Source of the DNA: Meghimatium bilineatum
Taxonomy: Eukaryota > Mollusca > Gastropoda > Stylommatophora > Philomycidae
Direction of reading: 5' to 3'
DNA length: 64,000 nt
NCBI GenBank assembly: GCA_034231615.1
Contig: CM067309.1
Span: forward strand, 26,621,661-26,685,660
A program made the translations under genes and the position numbers. The notes beneath the pieces were generated by a model that saw only the letters and a list, made by a program, of their open reading frames with translations, was not told the DNA's origin and searched no databases. Within the stretch, counting starts at the first letter, position 1. Every line of letters starts with the position of its first letter. Shown piece after piece: positions 1 to 11,170 of this stretch.

Positions 1-2250
1 TAAAAAAATTACGTCCAAATCACAGTAAAAAAGGAGAAAAACACTTTAAAAAAAATTACAGTCACATGTCCCGATATATTAAGCCAGGATAAAATGACTA
101 GGGCTCACCAGCAATCTAGAGCGTACTTACCATAATACTAGGCATCTAATTACATTAATTTCTATATATCATACAATATTTCCTTCAAAATCTCCGATAT
201 TTCTTGATAAAAACTCACTTACTAGGTCTATATCGTTATTTCAGACACGCCACAATTTTTTAAGCAAAATTTCCCGGAAACGCTATTTTTAGCAATGGGT
301 ATTACCGGTTTTTATAACCGTTTACAGCACATATATTTCTATCATAAAGGTTTCAATTGATCATCGAAATTGGTCAGAAAAGTATACCAGTATCTGATGT
401 TATTTATTGACCAATATAAGGTAATGGTCTGTGGAAAAAACAAATGAAATACCATAGCCTAAGCTGATGGGTAGCCTAGTCTTGTTTGTGTAGGGAAACA
501 CTAACTACCAGTAATCTAAACACTGTCACACACTTTCTTGTTGCAGTAAAGCAAATGTTACAACAGTTACTGACCGTCTACTAGGCTATAAGACCTGTGT
601 ACAGAAAATTTAAAACAACACCTCAAAGGCAGATTTTGAGTATTTCCGTACATGTCGCTGGTCGGTCTTGCCAATTTTTAACATGGGACTCCAAGTATAT
701 AAATATTGACCAAGACAATAATCAGAAACATAGAATGAAGTCCTAATTAATTCTGTACAGAGGTCTTACTTTTCATACTACAGTCTTGCACAAACACTCA
801 CATTTTTGACATCCAAAACTTTGCCGCTTAGGCAGTGTTGGAGGGAGGGGAATGGGGGAGAGAAATCAATAGTGAAACTGTCTGAGCTGTGCCTCAGTTT
901 ATATTACAGTATAAGGTAAACATACAGGTCACACAAAGTTCAAACTCTTCTGTATCTTTTAAAAACAAAGTGATCTGGCATGTTTTTGTCTGGCCATTCA
1001 TCCATTCATCTTCCCGTTTCCCGCTTACACTTACAGGAATAAAATCACAATAACAATAAAAATGTATGAACTGGAAGCTAAACTACTTGTGCAGTATTCT
1101 TGGCTAGCTAAGTCAGCCTTATATTCTGTTAATTAGTCCAGCCCACTGAGGCCACAGATTGACTACTAGCCCTACCCATTTCAATCGGCTCAACCAATCC
1201 AAGTTTCCCTCACATTATGTGATGCCATTCAGATAAGTGACTAAATGCAATCTTTCTTTATAGAAGATTTGAAAGGAGGTTCCAAATCACAACACATCAT
1301 AGGCATTTTGTAGTAAAATTGCGCCGTAATTGATTCCCTACCCCAACCACTGTACATTTAGTGGAAGACGAGATCAATTTCACAATCCTCTGTTATGTTT
1401 ATTTTATTACCATATTCTCCCCACAGGTAAACATAACCAGGAACAAAGTTCAAACTCTTCCGTATCTTATAAAAACAAACGTGATCTTGCTGTCTTGCCT
1501 TTCATCGTTTCCCACTTAAACGTCACTGTCAGAAGCCGGTGACATAATAGTTACATAGTAATTACTATTCACTAGCCTGTTCCGCGTCATAACGCCCAGA
1601 CACCCAACACAGACAATTCATTCAGGAAAAACTTTGTTCCCCATAGTCTCGCCACCTCATAAACCATCTATAGTCATGGATAGGGAAGTCAGCCTACCAG
1701 GTATTCATTATTTTCGGATATATTGATCAAGAATACAGTAGCCACCGGGGTTTCATTCCTTGATTCATTCAAGTTACGTGAGTGAAGCAAATGAAAGGAA
1801 TGCCATTTTCATAGAGTTGCAAAAGTTTGTGTTAATTTCCATTTAGCATGTTGGTTCTTTCTTATGATGATGAAGTTCATTATTGCCGGCTTTGTTAAGT
1901 TGGGGATGTCGGTCTATAGTCGGACCTTCGACTTTCTCCACTTTTGGGAAGGGATAATTAGGTTCTCGGCCTACAATCGGATGGGTTTATACTCAGAACT
2001 TAACGGTATATACCCAAGTCACAGAGAATGGACCAATTGAGACAAAGACCACTACAACAACAACGTACAAGTATTGAAGTATCCTCAGTAACACAATCAT
2101 AGAATATATATATTCATACTACAAGGACTTAAAGGATTGTAAACATTAATAACATAGAGACAGTAAAATTTTGCTTCAAATAATAGCTTATACAAATAAA
2201 TTCAAGACGACTAAATGTAAAACGATCTGATGATAAACACCTTAAACAAG
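1..2250. other. AT-rich DNA with no recognised gene or element
   Basis: I see no conserved protein word, exon with splice signals or terminal repeat here. If the host kinase runs on, this is intron sequence downstream of the 5260-5388 exon. The only structure noticed is a diverged direct duplication (914-1040 and 1426-1535), listed separately. Confidence 0.5.
914..1535. repeat. Diverged direct duplication of about 110 bp (914-1040 and 1426-1535)
   Basis: Both segments begin gtaaacata and share caaagttcaaactcttc, then gtatctt, aaaaacaaa and gtgatct in the same order, followed by a CTTT/CCCGTTTCCC-type stretch. The two copies lie about 510 bp apart and differ by many substitutions and small gaps, so the duplication is old. 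Confidence 0.6.
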
Positions 2251-2269
2251 TAAACTTACGTAGGAAGCA

Positions 2270-2830
2270 TTATGTTGAGTGAAGGGAAAACCAGTAAAGA
2301 AATACAAAAATAGATGCAACAAAACATACCAGATCCTAGGACAGATGACACATATTTTCAAGAACAAAAATGTAAACAATGACACTAAAGTTGCATTATA
2401 CAAGACTATTATTACATCACTGTGCTACCAGTGCAAAACCGGATAATGACAGCACAAGACAAAAGAAAAATAGTGACAACAGAAATGACATGTCTACGAA
2501 GAATACTTGGAGTGTCATTAACAGATAGTATTAGAAATGATAACATCAGACAGATAACCAAAACAATACCAGTATTGGAACACATCAAAAGACAACAGAT
2601 AAGTGGTTTTTGCACACTTCCAGACTACAGACAGATAGCATGCCACAAATGTCTATGACACATGGACATAACGGTTATAAATCCAGAGGCAGACCATGTA
2701 AAAGATAGATCACAGAAATCAAAGTAGCCACAGGAACATGCTTACAAACACAAAAAGGCCATCTCCAGAGAACTCTTCCACACCTGACACTGCAAGGCAA
2801 ACAAGGGCCACAGCGTAAAGATGGTGTAGA
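2270..2830 (+). mobile_element. RTE-like LINE, C-terminal fragment
   Basis: Codons around 2422-2620 read IVTTEMTCLRRILGVSLTDS and then DNIRQITKTIPVLEHIKRQQ. This is the conserved C-terminal region of RTE/Jockey-type reverse transcriptases, usually followed by a WFGH-like motif and a Gly-Arg-Pro-rich stretch. GRPCKR around 2690 and a tail of HLQRTLPHLTLQGKQG-type sequence around 2760-2820 follow. Several stops interrupt it, and everything upstream of the C-terminus is missing. The same family recurs at 16080-17215 (+), 34480-35870 (-) and 41190-41375 (+). Confidence 0.75.
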
Positions 2831-2845
2831 TAGACAAATACATTC

Positions 2846-2935
2846 AAGTAGGAAGCATGAGGATAAATGAACATAATTCTTACCGCTGATGGGAATTGAA
2901 CCAGGCCAGTTCTAGCGGCAACGAATCACCTTGCA
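2846..2935 (+). repeat. Partial relative of the 12012-12328 MITE
   Basis: The words ttcaagtaggaagc, gaggataa and attgaaccagg, followed by gttctagcgg, repeat the left terminal inverted repeat of the complete 12012-12328 element in the same order. No matching right end was found. The fragment directly abuts a LINE C-terminal fragment, as do the other two family members. Confidence 0.5.
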
Positions 2936-4600
2936 ACTCCAATATAAAAAATACCGCCTTGTATACACTGCACAATATTTACTGTCCCCCAACATCATCC
3001 ATAAGTCTGCCAGATTTTTTGAACCCACAGTAAAGAGAACTATCATAGCTGGCGACTTTAATGCACATATTCCAACCCTTGGCTACAAGCATCATAACAA
3101 CAGAGGACTAGAGATTGAAGACGTGCAACAGTTCTAATCTAGTCCTACTACAGTCTATGGAGACTCCACCAGCACTGTTACACAGGGCAAACAATTCGAC
3201 CGGCCAACCCGATCTAACATTTGTTTTATCTGACATAGCAGACAACAGTACCATAAAATTACTTGAAGATGTGGGGGCAGTAACAGCCAACCAATCCTAA
3301 CAACTGTCTCCACACCACAGATCGTGGTAAAGCCATCTTGAAACTTTAAAAAAAGCCAGCTGGGCCAGGTACAGCCAAGTAACTGATGCTGGGCTCAGTT
3401 AAATCAGTAGAAAATCCAACATGAACGCAACATACAGCGAAATCTGCACCATAATTTTAGCAGCCACTAAAACGTGTCCCAAGGGGAAAGGTCAAGCAAT
3501 AAAAACACTATCGGATGTCTGAACTGGCTGGAGCTGTCCAAGAGAAGAGAGGCCAGGAAGAAGGCTGAGAAACTCTACCACCGTAAACATATTAGAATAT
3601 AATAGATGGACAGCAAAAGTAAGATACATCACAAAGGAAAACAAATGAAATACCTGGAGAGAAAAATGTAACAAACTAAATATAAAAAGAGAAGGAAATA
3701 AAACCTGGAGACTCTTGCATAATTTCTAGGGAAAATATGCAAAGACCAATACAATACCCATAGTAGATGGTTGTGGCAATGAAATAACAGCACCCATCAA
3801 GAAAGCAGATACATTCAACAATTTCTATGCAAAGGAAGAAATTAGACAAAATACTCAAAAAAAAAGTGCAACACCTAACAAAGATCAGAACAATATTGCT
3901 GCATTCAATGACCTATTCAGCATACAAGAACTGAACATGGGAATATGGAAACTTGCTAGAAACAAAGCTCCAGGACCAGATAAAATTAAAAATTAAATGA
4001 CATATAAGCTGCGACCAAAGGCAAAAGTAATAACTTCGAGGTTTATTACTAGAACATGGAAGCATGCTCATAGCAACCATCAACCCCATTCTTAAGAAAG
4101 GAAACTGGCAGGAACACCAAGAAGTTATAGGTCCATATCCCTCACCTCATGCACAGGTAAGCTGGTTGAGAGAATCGTTATCAACAGACTATACTGGTGG
4201 CTGGAAGACAATAACTGTCTAGATAATAACCAGGCAGACTTCAGGCGCAAATGTTGCACAGATGACCCTCTCTTCTGATGCCCACACAATGTGATGGATG
4301 GTTTCCAAGAAAGAAAATGCACATTAACAGTGTTCAATGACCTTGAGCAAGCCTATGACAAAGTTTGGAGGGAGGGTCTTTTGCTGAAGATGAACAGAAT
4401 GGGAATAAGTAGGACAATGTTTAAATGGATACAGACCTTCCTGACAAACAGAAAGACATCATAGCAAAGCACATAATCTTTTCCTAAATGAAAAAAAGAC
4501 AAAAAAATGCATATCAGCAGTGATGAACTCGCAACTGCAAGTTATTGATAAAGAACAACTAGAAAATGTTAGCAACTTTCAATATCTCAGGTCAGCCTGA
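2930..4600 (+). mobile_element. I/Jockey-group LINE: endonuclease and reverse transcriptase, degenerate
   Basis: The apurinic endonuclease domain is marked by IIAGDFNAHIPTLGYKHHNN (about 3036-3095) and, in another frame, QPDLTFVLSDIADNSTIKLL (about 3208-3267). Reverse-transcriptase motifs follow: LARNKAPGPDKIKN (about 3950), SYRSISLTSCTGKLVERIV (about 4122-4178) and DLEQAYDKVWREGLL (about 4339). Near 4500-4590 come KKCISAVMNSQLQ and NVSNFQYL from the end of the RT domain. Frameshifts and stops are frequent and the YADD catalytic block is missing. A second copy of this family lies at 20380-21880. Confidence 0.85.
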
Positions 4601-5235
4601 GATGCCATTTATTTAGTACAAGTCACTCCCATGGTATGTAAGTGCCATCCATCTAATACCAGTCACTCCCATGGTATGCCATATCTAGTATTATCAAGTA
4701 TTTTTCTACATCAAGTGGATAATTTAGATGCTAAAAATATTAGTGAAGAGACATGTCCTAATATATTAAACAGCACTGACCAATCACATGCTAGAATACA
4801 TGAATCAACAGACTGACCATTCACATGTCAGATTACATGATCATTGTAAGAGGTGACTTATGGATATGGAGTTTTGGGTATGGAGTTGGCTATCCAATCT
4901 GATAGTCAAAGTGACCAGATGTCATGCTGAAGTCAGATATGTCATGCCAAAAAGGCAGAGATATCACAGCCAAGCTGTAAAACATGACAACGTATTTCAT
5001 TCTCCGGATTTCATCCTGTTAATCTGCAGGAGTTTGAGAATAAATGCAGAATAAGACTGACCAATCACATGAAACTACACACTGACACATCATCTGTCAG
5101 AATTCATGAATCAGCAGCTGTCTAAATTCAAGCCAGATTACATGAAATCACAGACGAACCAATGATATGTCACAATACATGAAACAACACACTGACCAAT
5201 CACATGTCAGAATACATAAACAACAACAAAATGTA
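4600..5235 (+). repeat. Degenerate tandem repeats (ACTGACCAATCACATG family)
   Basis: Two related short repeats lie here. Near 4622-4680 a ~50-bp word containing agtcactcccatggtatg is present twice. From about 4776 to 5220 the words ctgaccaatcacatg, gtcagaatacatgaa and caacagactga recur four to five times with strong divergence. The block ends about 25 bp from the donor side of the 5260-5388 host exon. Confidence 0.6.
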
Positions 5236-5259
5236 TAAGTTTATGACAACAAATTTTAC

Positions 5260-5388
5260 CTCATTGCATTTTTTAAAAGCTCTCCTAGAATGTAGTCTAA
5301 AGGAGGCTGAATGTAGGGAAATGTTACGTTGACGTGACCATTGATTTTGACATTGGGTGCAGCTCCATACTTGGCCTCACAAATACTT
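5260..5388 (-). CDS. BCKDK: BCKDK exon: start of GHKL ATPase domain with the N-box
   Basis: This is a 129-bp exon: one base completing the split arginine, 42 codons, then AG before the donor gtaaaa. The acceptor is tgctgatag before AAGTATTTG. The product has [18 protein letters not shown], then [20 protein letters not shown], against human LCEHKYGNAPRVRINGH and then [27 protein letters not shown] is the N-box of the GHKL ATPase fold: the Glu and Asn of E-x-x-x-N bind Mg-ATP, and both are present. The acceptor lies at the very edge of a 1.66-kb minisatellite whose units resemble this intron/exon junction. The next exon (D-x-G-x-G ATP-lid region) is not visible between 1 and 5259. Confidence 0.92.
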
Positions 5389-7048
5389 CTATCAGCAGAA
5401 TATATAGTCACACAAATGTATAAGGCTCATACATACTTCCATCAACAGAATATAGTCACACAAATGTATCAAGCTCAAACATACTTCCATCAGTAGAATA
5501 TAGTCACACAAATGTATCAGGCTCAAACATACTTCCATCAGTAGAATATAGTCACACAAATGTATCAGGCTCAGACATCCATCAGTAGAATATAGTCACA
5601 CAAATGTATCAGGCTCAAACATGCTTACATCAGTAGAATATAGTCACACAAATGTATCAGGCTCAAACATGCTTACATCAGTAGAATATAGTCACACAAA
5701 TGTATCAGGCTCAGACATGCTTACATCAGTAGAATATAGTCACACAAATGTATCAAGCTCAAACATACTTCCATCAGTAGAATATAGTCACACAAATGTA
5801 TCAGGCTCAAACATGCTTACATCAGTAGAATATAGTCACACAAATGTATAAGGCTCAAACATGCTTACATCAGTAGAATATAGTCACACAAATGTATCAA
5901 GCTCAAACATACTTCCATCAGTAGAATATAGTCACACAAAAGTATCAGGCTCAGACATACTTCCATCAGTAGAATATAGTCACACAAATGTATCAGGCTC
6001 AAACATGCTTACATCAGTAGAATATAGTCACACAAATGTATCAGGCTCAAACATGCTTACATCAGTAGAATATAGTCACACAAATGTATCAGGCTCAGAC
6101 ATCCATCAGTAGAATATAGTCATACAAATGTATCAGGCTCAGACATACTTCCATCAGTAGAATATAGTCACACAAATGTATCAGGCTCAGACATCCATCA
6201 GTAGAATATAGTCACACAAATGTATAAGGCTCATACATACTTCCATCAACAGAATATAGTCACACAAATGTATCAAGCTCAAACATACTTCCATCAGTAG
6301 AATATAGTCACACAAATGTATCAGGCTCAAACATACTTCCATCAGTAGAATATAGTCACACAAATGTATCAGGCTCAAACATGCTTACATCAGTAGAATA
6401 TAGTCACACAAATGTATCAGGCTCAAACATGCTTACATCAGTAGAATATAGTCACACAAATGTATCAGGCTCAGACATGCTTACATCAGTAGAATATAGT
6501 CACACAAATGTATCAAGCTCAAACATACTTCCATCAGTAGAATATAGTCACACAAATGTATCAGGCTCAAACATGCTTACATCAGTAGAATATAGTCACA
6601 CAAATGTATAAGGCTCAAACATGCTTACATCAGTAGAATATAGTCACACAAATGTATCAAGCTCAAACATACTTCCATCAGTAGAATATAGTCACACAAA
6701 AGTATCAGGCTCAGACATACTTCCATCAGTAGAATATAGTCACACAAATGTATCAGGCTCAAACATGCTTACATCAGTAGAATATAGTCACACAAATGTA
6801 TCAGGCTCAAACATGCTTACATCTGTAGAATATAGTCACACAAATGTATCAGGCTCAAACATGCTTACATCAGTAGAATATAGTCACACAAATGTATCAG
6901 GCTCAGACATCCATCAGTAGAATATAGTCACACAAATGTATCAGGCTCAGACATACTTCCATCAGTAGAATATAGTCACACAAATGTATCAGGCTCAGAC
7001 ATCCATCAGTAGAATATAGTCACACAAATGTATCAGGCTCAGACATGT
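5389..7048. repeat. 48-bp minisatellite, about 35 units, with higher-order duplication
   Basis: The unit on the plus strand contains gtagaatatagtcacacaaa and then tgtatcaggctcaaacat. Most units are 48 bp, and a few lack four bases (gacatccatcag in place of gacatacttccatcag). Two main variants differ at the join: catacttccatc and catgcttacatc. A block of about 760 bp repeats: the stretch from 5412 recurs from about 6217, and the variant order in 5621-5851 is identical in 6381-6611. Because 48 is divisible by three, long stop-free frames appear, but these are a product of the repeat. The array abuts the acceptor of host exon 5260-5388. Confidence 0.95.
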
Positions 7049-8300
7049 AACTTCAGGTATAGGTACATCATATTCAATGTTTTGCTGGTTCTCTCGAACC
7101 TCCTGTTGTTTATCTGGGTTAACTTTGACATTATTGTCTTCTGCAAAGTAATCTGCTGCCTGTTGTACCTGTTAAAATGTTTCTATCTTTATAAAGTGTG
7201 ATCCTTGTATTTCTCCCTGTACCTTCATCATTTAGTTATTTTACCAGTTTCCATGATTTCCTAGTGTCTCTTTCAAGGTTCAGCGACTGTTTTTTATTTA
7301 CAGCTGGCTTGTAACTTGGCTCATTGAAATTTAGTCTTTGCTGATATTTGTTGTGGTATTCTTGGCTGTGTCTGTTCTCTGCCTGCTGTCTAGATGTTTC
7401 CATCTCAATTTGCAGCTTCTCTAGTTCATCATTCCAGTAGGGTTTGCAATTTCTTAGTGTCCCACCCCACCCGCATGCTTTTACAAGAAGCATGTAGTAT
7501 GCATATATTAAATTCACTCACTGCTCTATTGATGTCTTTGTCCATGTTCATGTCCTTAGCTAGAACACTGGTTAAATGCTGGTACATTTTCCAGTCTGCC
7601 CTCTTATAGCTCCACCTATCCACCTAGTGAGTGTGCTGCAGTCCTTGATAAACTCATTGTGGATTTCCAAAAATACTACCTCCAAGCTTCTTTCCAACGA
7701 CATGTGTGATGTTCCATTCAAGGCCTGGTGTAGAGGTGATGTGCCATGCTCTTGAGTAGAAGGTTGGTGAGTCTGCTAGCTGGTTAATAAGGATGAGATT
7801 ATTTTCATCCTGCCAGCTCTTAAGTTTCTCACCTCTCTTGTCCATGTGATCGTACCCAGCTCTGAGAGTGGCTGTTAAAGTCACCACACACCATAAGTCT
7901 CTCTTTTTCTAGGATTGTGTCTTGTGCCAATGGTCTATTATTTGGGCAGTAGTCTTCTTCTTCTGTGTTCAGCATCTGTGGTCATGCTATATTGTCAGGC
8001 CTGTCGTCGAGACAAAGTCCAGTCTTCTCCAGGTCAGAGCGGCTGCACCAATAGCTTTTGCCTCAAGTCTGTATCCTCTGGCCAGGTCTGCTGTCTCTGC
8101 TCTTTGTATGTTGGGCAGTCCTGAAGTATGTGTTCCGGTGTCTGGATCCACATGGACATTCATCTGTGTATGAGATCCTCAATCGGTAAAGGTGACCCAA
8201 CAGTCTGCAGTGGCCTGGGCAGTAGTAGTTCAGAAAATAGAATTCTGCACTGCCTGTCTTTAGGTGGAGCATCTGGTATTTTAATTAGTAACTTGTTTGC
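7048..8300 (-). mobile_element. I-group LINE fragments (endonuclease end, linker, C-terminus), rearranged
   Basis: Reading down the minus strand, 8272-8063 encodes HCRLLGHLYRLRISYTDECP, the cysteine-rich C-terminus that follows RNase H in I-group LINEs. After it, 7887-7654 encodes WQDENNLILINQLADSPTFY and then RAWHITSTPGL, the end of the endonuclease domain. Then 7517-7236 encodes KPYWNDELEKLQIEMETSRQ and SLNLERDTRKSWKLVK, the endonuclease-RT linker, continuing as AADYFAEDNN to about 7048. The order (C-terminus before endonuclease) means two copies or a rearrangement. At first sight 7165-7048 resembles a host exon, but it continues the LINE linker. Confidence 0.8.
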
Positions 8301-8384
8301 TATCAACCTCGCATATGACAGTATAGCAACATAAACTTGTGTGATATCAGCCTCGTATAAAACAGTATAGCAACATAAATGTAT
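8300..8384. repeat. 42-bp direct duplication
   Basis: Two adjacent copies share the words atcaacctcgcatatgacag or atcagcctcgtataaaacag followed by tatagcaacataaa. They lie between the LINE fragments and the 8580-8653 host exon. Confidence 0.6.
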
Positions 8385-8579
8385 ACAATATAAAACAACA
8401 TTTTATCTGTAAAAGTAAAATTGCTAAAAGCTAATAAATGAATACACAAAAGGGCACCAGTATGGATAATCACAAACAGAAACTATTCAACACACACACC
8501 TATCTTGCTGCTAACTGCACTACATATCACATGATCTTGATAGAAAATGTTGATGTGACATGTGAGGAGACATATTTAC

Positions 8580-8653
8580 CTGACAAATTCAGCTTTCTTC
8601 TCCACAAGTCTCCGTGCTGAAAATGATGTATTGATGATGCCTACATGATTTGG
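8580..8653 (-). CDS. BCKDK: BCKDK exon: linker before the ATP-binding domain
   Basis: This is a 74-bp exon that starts in phase 0 and ends in phase 2, leaving AG as the first two bases of an arginine codon. The acceptor is ttcgtacag before CCAAATCATG and the donor is GTCAG|gtaaat. It encodes PNHVGIINTSFSARR and then LVEKKAEFV, matching human PDFVGIICTRLSPKK and then IIEKWVDFA. VGII is a family landmark. The split arginine codon is completed by the first base of exon 5260-5388, which confirms that the two exons are neighbours in the mRNA. Confidence 0.9.
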
Positions 8654-8869
8654 CTGTACGAAAATCAGCATAAATTACTGCTAGAATAGGATTTTCCCAA
8701 ACAAATGACTTAAATTGTGTACCAGTCATTACTAACATACTGTAATTTAGCATTGAGAATCAATAAATGCTATATATAACCATAATACACATTTGCTGAA
8801 TTTATAATGAATCATTGAATAAGAAATTTCCGTATTCAAGACTGATTATATGCAATAGATCAACATCTT

Positions 8870-9195
8870 TTCTCAACTTGGTACTAAACTCTAACAATTT
8901 GACTTGGTGCTACGCTCCAACAACTTGACATGGTCTACACTCCAGCGATAAATACTATATAAAGTACTAAGGTTACTGTTAAAGCCTAATTATCAATGTA
9001 AAAATAAATAAATAGTAATAAACAAAAGAACAAAGAGGAATATTTCTATGTTACTGTCCAACTGGGACCTTTTTTAAGAAACACATAAACATGAAATGAA
9101 TATCAAAATGTAAATGTGATTATTTGGAGATGTCTTTCTTATAGCAAGACACACATCAACTTGACACAGTGCTACACTCCAACAACTTGGAAGTA
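8870..9195. repeat. Short ~26-bp repeats, interrupted
   Basis: The motif caacttgacatggtgctaca followed by ctccaa recurs in diverged form three times in 8870-8945 and again at 9158-9190. The 200 bp between the two clusters is AT-rich and contains an aactgggaccttttttaaga word in the style of a Penelope-like terminus. Confidence 0.5.
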
Positions 9196-9229
9196 TTAAT
9201 GAAATACAACCACCATCCATTATCAATAT

Positions 9230-9660
9230 CAATCAATAAACCCATAACCCTTCAGGGTCGTAGGGGTACCACATTGGATGCTTCAGCACACAGAGTCCTC
9301 CAGCGAATTCTATCCTCAGCGATGCGGATGAGTGTGGAAATATCTTGCCCTGTCCATTCCTTGATGTTGTCTGTCCATGTCTTTATTTGACCTCCTCTGC
9401 TTCTTCCACCCTCGACAGTTCCCTGCAGTATTGTTTTTGACAAGGAATCATGCCTGCATACATGTCCGAACCATGCTAGTTTTCGTCGTTGATGATCTTC
9501 TTCCAGAAAACCAGTGCGGATCATGAAACTGGGGTCAAGAACAGATGAATTCTCACTCCAACCCCATTCAGATGATGTAACCAGGATAAAAATAAAATAC
9601 AGAACAGATAGCACACTCTTTAATCCTGACATTTGCAAGTAAAAACTAAGGTACAAAAGT
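9230..9660 (-). mobile_element. LINE C-terminal fragment ending in a VVPLRP motif
   Basis: The minus strand encodes KLAWFGHVCRHDSLSKTILQ, then GRSRGGQIKTWTDNIKEWTG and RWRTLCAEASNVVPLRP, ending at a stop and a short TTGAT-type 3' simple repeat on that strand. This is the C-terminal tail typical of Jockey/CR1-like LINEs. A plus-strand relative at 44400-45370 carries the same ending but was split by a 410-bp insertion. The upstream half of this open frame (VLSVLYFIFILVTSSEWG) is not LINE-like. Confidence 0.8.
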
Positions 9661-9689
9661 CACGAAACTTCTCTATGTAGACGACTGCC

Positions 9690-11170
9690 CACTTTATACT
9701 GAATCTGCAAGTGCTATGCAGGTCACTAAATTATTTCTATTTCATAGATATATTGATGATGGTATAGATACTGCTGATATGCATGAGACAGAATTGTTTT
9801 GTTTCATTAACTTTATCAACAATTTTAACCCTGCTATTCAATTCACATCCAACATCTCTACTACTTCTGTCAACTTTCTTGACATTATTGTCACTATTCA
9901 TCCCCTTTACCTCAGCACATCTGTTTACTACAAACCTACTGATGCACATGGTTTTCTACTCTACACTACTTCTCAGCCTCCTGCTTGTCACAACGATCTG
10001 CCATTCTCCCAGCTTCTTCACCTCCGTCGCTTATGTAGTGATGATGATGATGACTTTCTTGATCAATCCTCTGAGATGATTGATTTCTTTTGTAGACGTT
10101 CGTTTCCTGACAGTTATCTTTCATCAGCATGGCTTCTTGTCCGTAAGTTATCTTGACTTGATACCTTGACTACTATTCAGGGTACTTTATCCTCCTCTGA
10201 TAGAGTTAAACTAGTCCTTACTTTTCATCCCCATAACTCTATTGTCCGTTGAATTGTGTTCAAGCATTATTCTCTTCTCCAGTCTGATTCTGAAACTCAT
10301 ACCGCTTTACAGGACTTTCCTTTGGTTGCCTATATGCGTGACAAAAATCTGAATGACATCTTAGTCCACAGTCACCACAGGTCTTATGTTCGTGCTCACT
10401 TTGCCACTATTTGTTGAAAGTGCGGTCGTTGCTACACATGTCTCTATGTAGTTCAGATCTGCAGTTTTATTTCCTAAGGCTACTTTCACTGTAGATGATG
10501 CCTTTACATGTGAATCCAGTGAACACATGTCATTTACATTATGATATGTAAAAATTGTGACAGGAAGTATATAGGTGTAACGGCTTACAATTGAGTTACC
10601 ACTTCTGTATTCATCTTCATGCCATAAAACACAGAGAATCTACCTGTCACCATACATTTCAATGGTGATAGTCATCATGGTGCTCTTGATATCAAGGTCA
10701 CTGCCCTCTAATCCTCCACCATGGATGACAGATCTAGGTACGCTCGTGGAAATGGATTTATTTTTTAGTTTGGTACCCTCAAGCCTTTTTTGACTTAACT
10801 CTGAACATTCATTTGTTTAAATTTGTGTTGGTGTGGTCCTTATTGTATTGCTATCCATGCTGTATTGGGTAATAATTTATTATATAATATCCCGTCCAAT
10901 TTTCAACAAAACCTGCTTCCATGACTATATGTTTCCACATACATCATTGCAGCCTTGAACTTCGTACTGTTTACATGTCAATAGCATATCTAGTGGCTCT
11001 GTGGTGGTAATATTGTTTTTACTGTTGTCAGTGTTTTTCACAGTTTGTTTTATATATTCTTGAGAAAGACTTAACGGTTAAAAACATTGAAAATGGTCTT
11101 GTATATTGCAATTTGAATGTTTTCGTGTTTGCACCTCATAGCCCCTTAGTCTTAGCCCATTTGTTGTAGT
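9690..11170 (+). mobile_element. Penelope-like element relic (reverse transcriptase and tail)
   Basis: An open stretch at 9716-10156 carries RYIDDGIDTADMHETELFCF, with the catalytic YIDD of Penelope-like reverse transcriptases. It is followed by FTSNISTTSVNFLDIIVTIH, VYYKPTDAHGFL and LPFSQLLHLRRLCSDDDDD, the standard order of this family. Later words (KLVLTFHPH, LVAYMRDKNLNDILVHSH and a Cys-rich stretch with YIGVT around 10570) fit the linker and a GIY-YIG-like endonuclease region. The 3' part, 10960-11160, recurs at 44100-44310. The element is clearly broken and old. It lies between two minus-strand LINE fragments. Confidence 0.82.

Noticed and set aside
1-5259. C-terminal BCKDK exons (D-x-G-x-G ATP-lid and G-box)
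   Set aside because: I looked on the minus strand for the conserved RISDRGGGI and GFGFGLP words and found none, so they probably lie outside the window.
5621-6920. Long stop-free plus-strand frames of 16-residue repeats (MLTSVEYSHTNVSGSN)
   Set aside because: They arise because the minisatellite unit is 48 bp and lacks stops. There is no unique sequence, signal peptide or splice context, and frame breaks occur at every 44-bp unit.
5389-7048. CRISPR array
   Set aside because: Units are contiguous without unique spacers, and the DNA is animal.
7048-7165. Apparent minus-strand host exon (AADYFAEDNN, QQEVRENQQ) after a ttttaacag acceptor-like word
   Set aside because: It continues the LINE endonuclease-RT linker from 7236 in a neighbouring frame, a known LINE pattern (LTG-x-x-AADYFAE), so it is transposon sequence.
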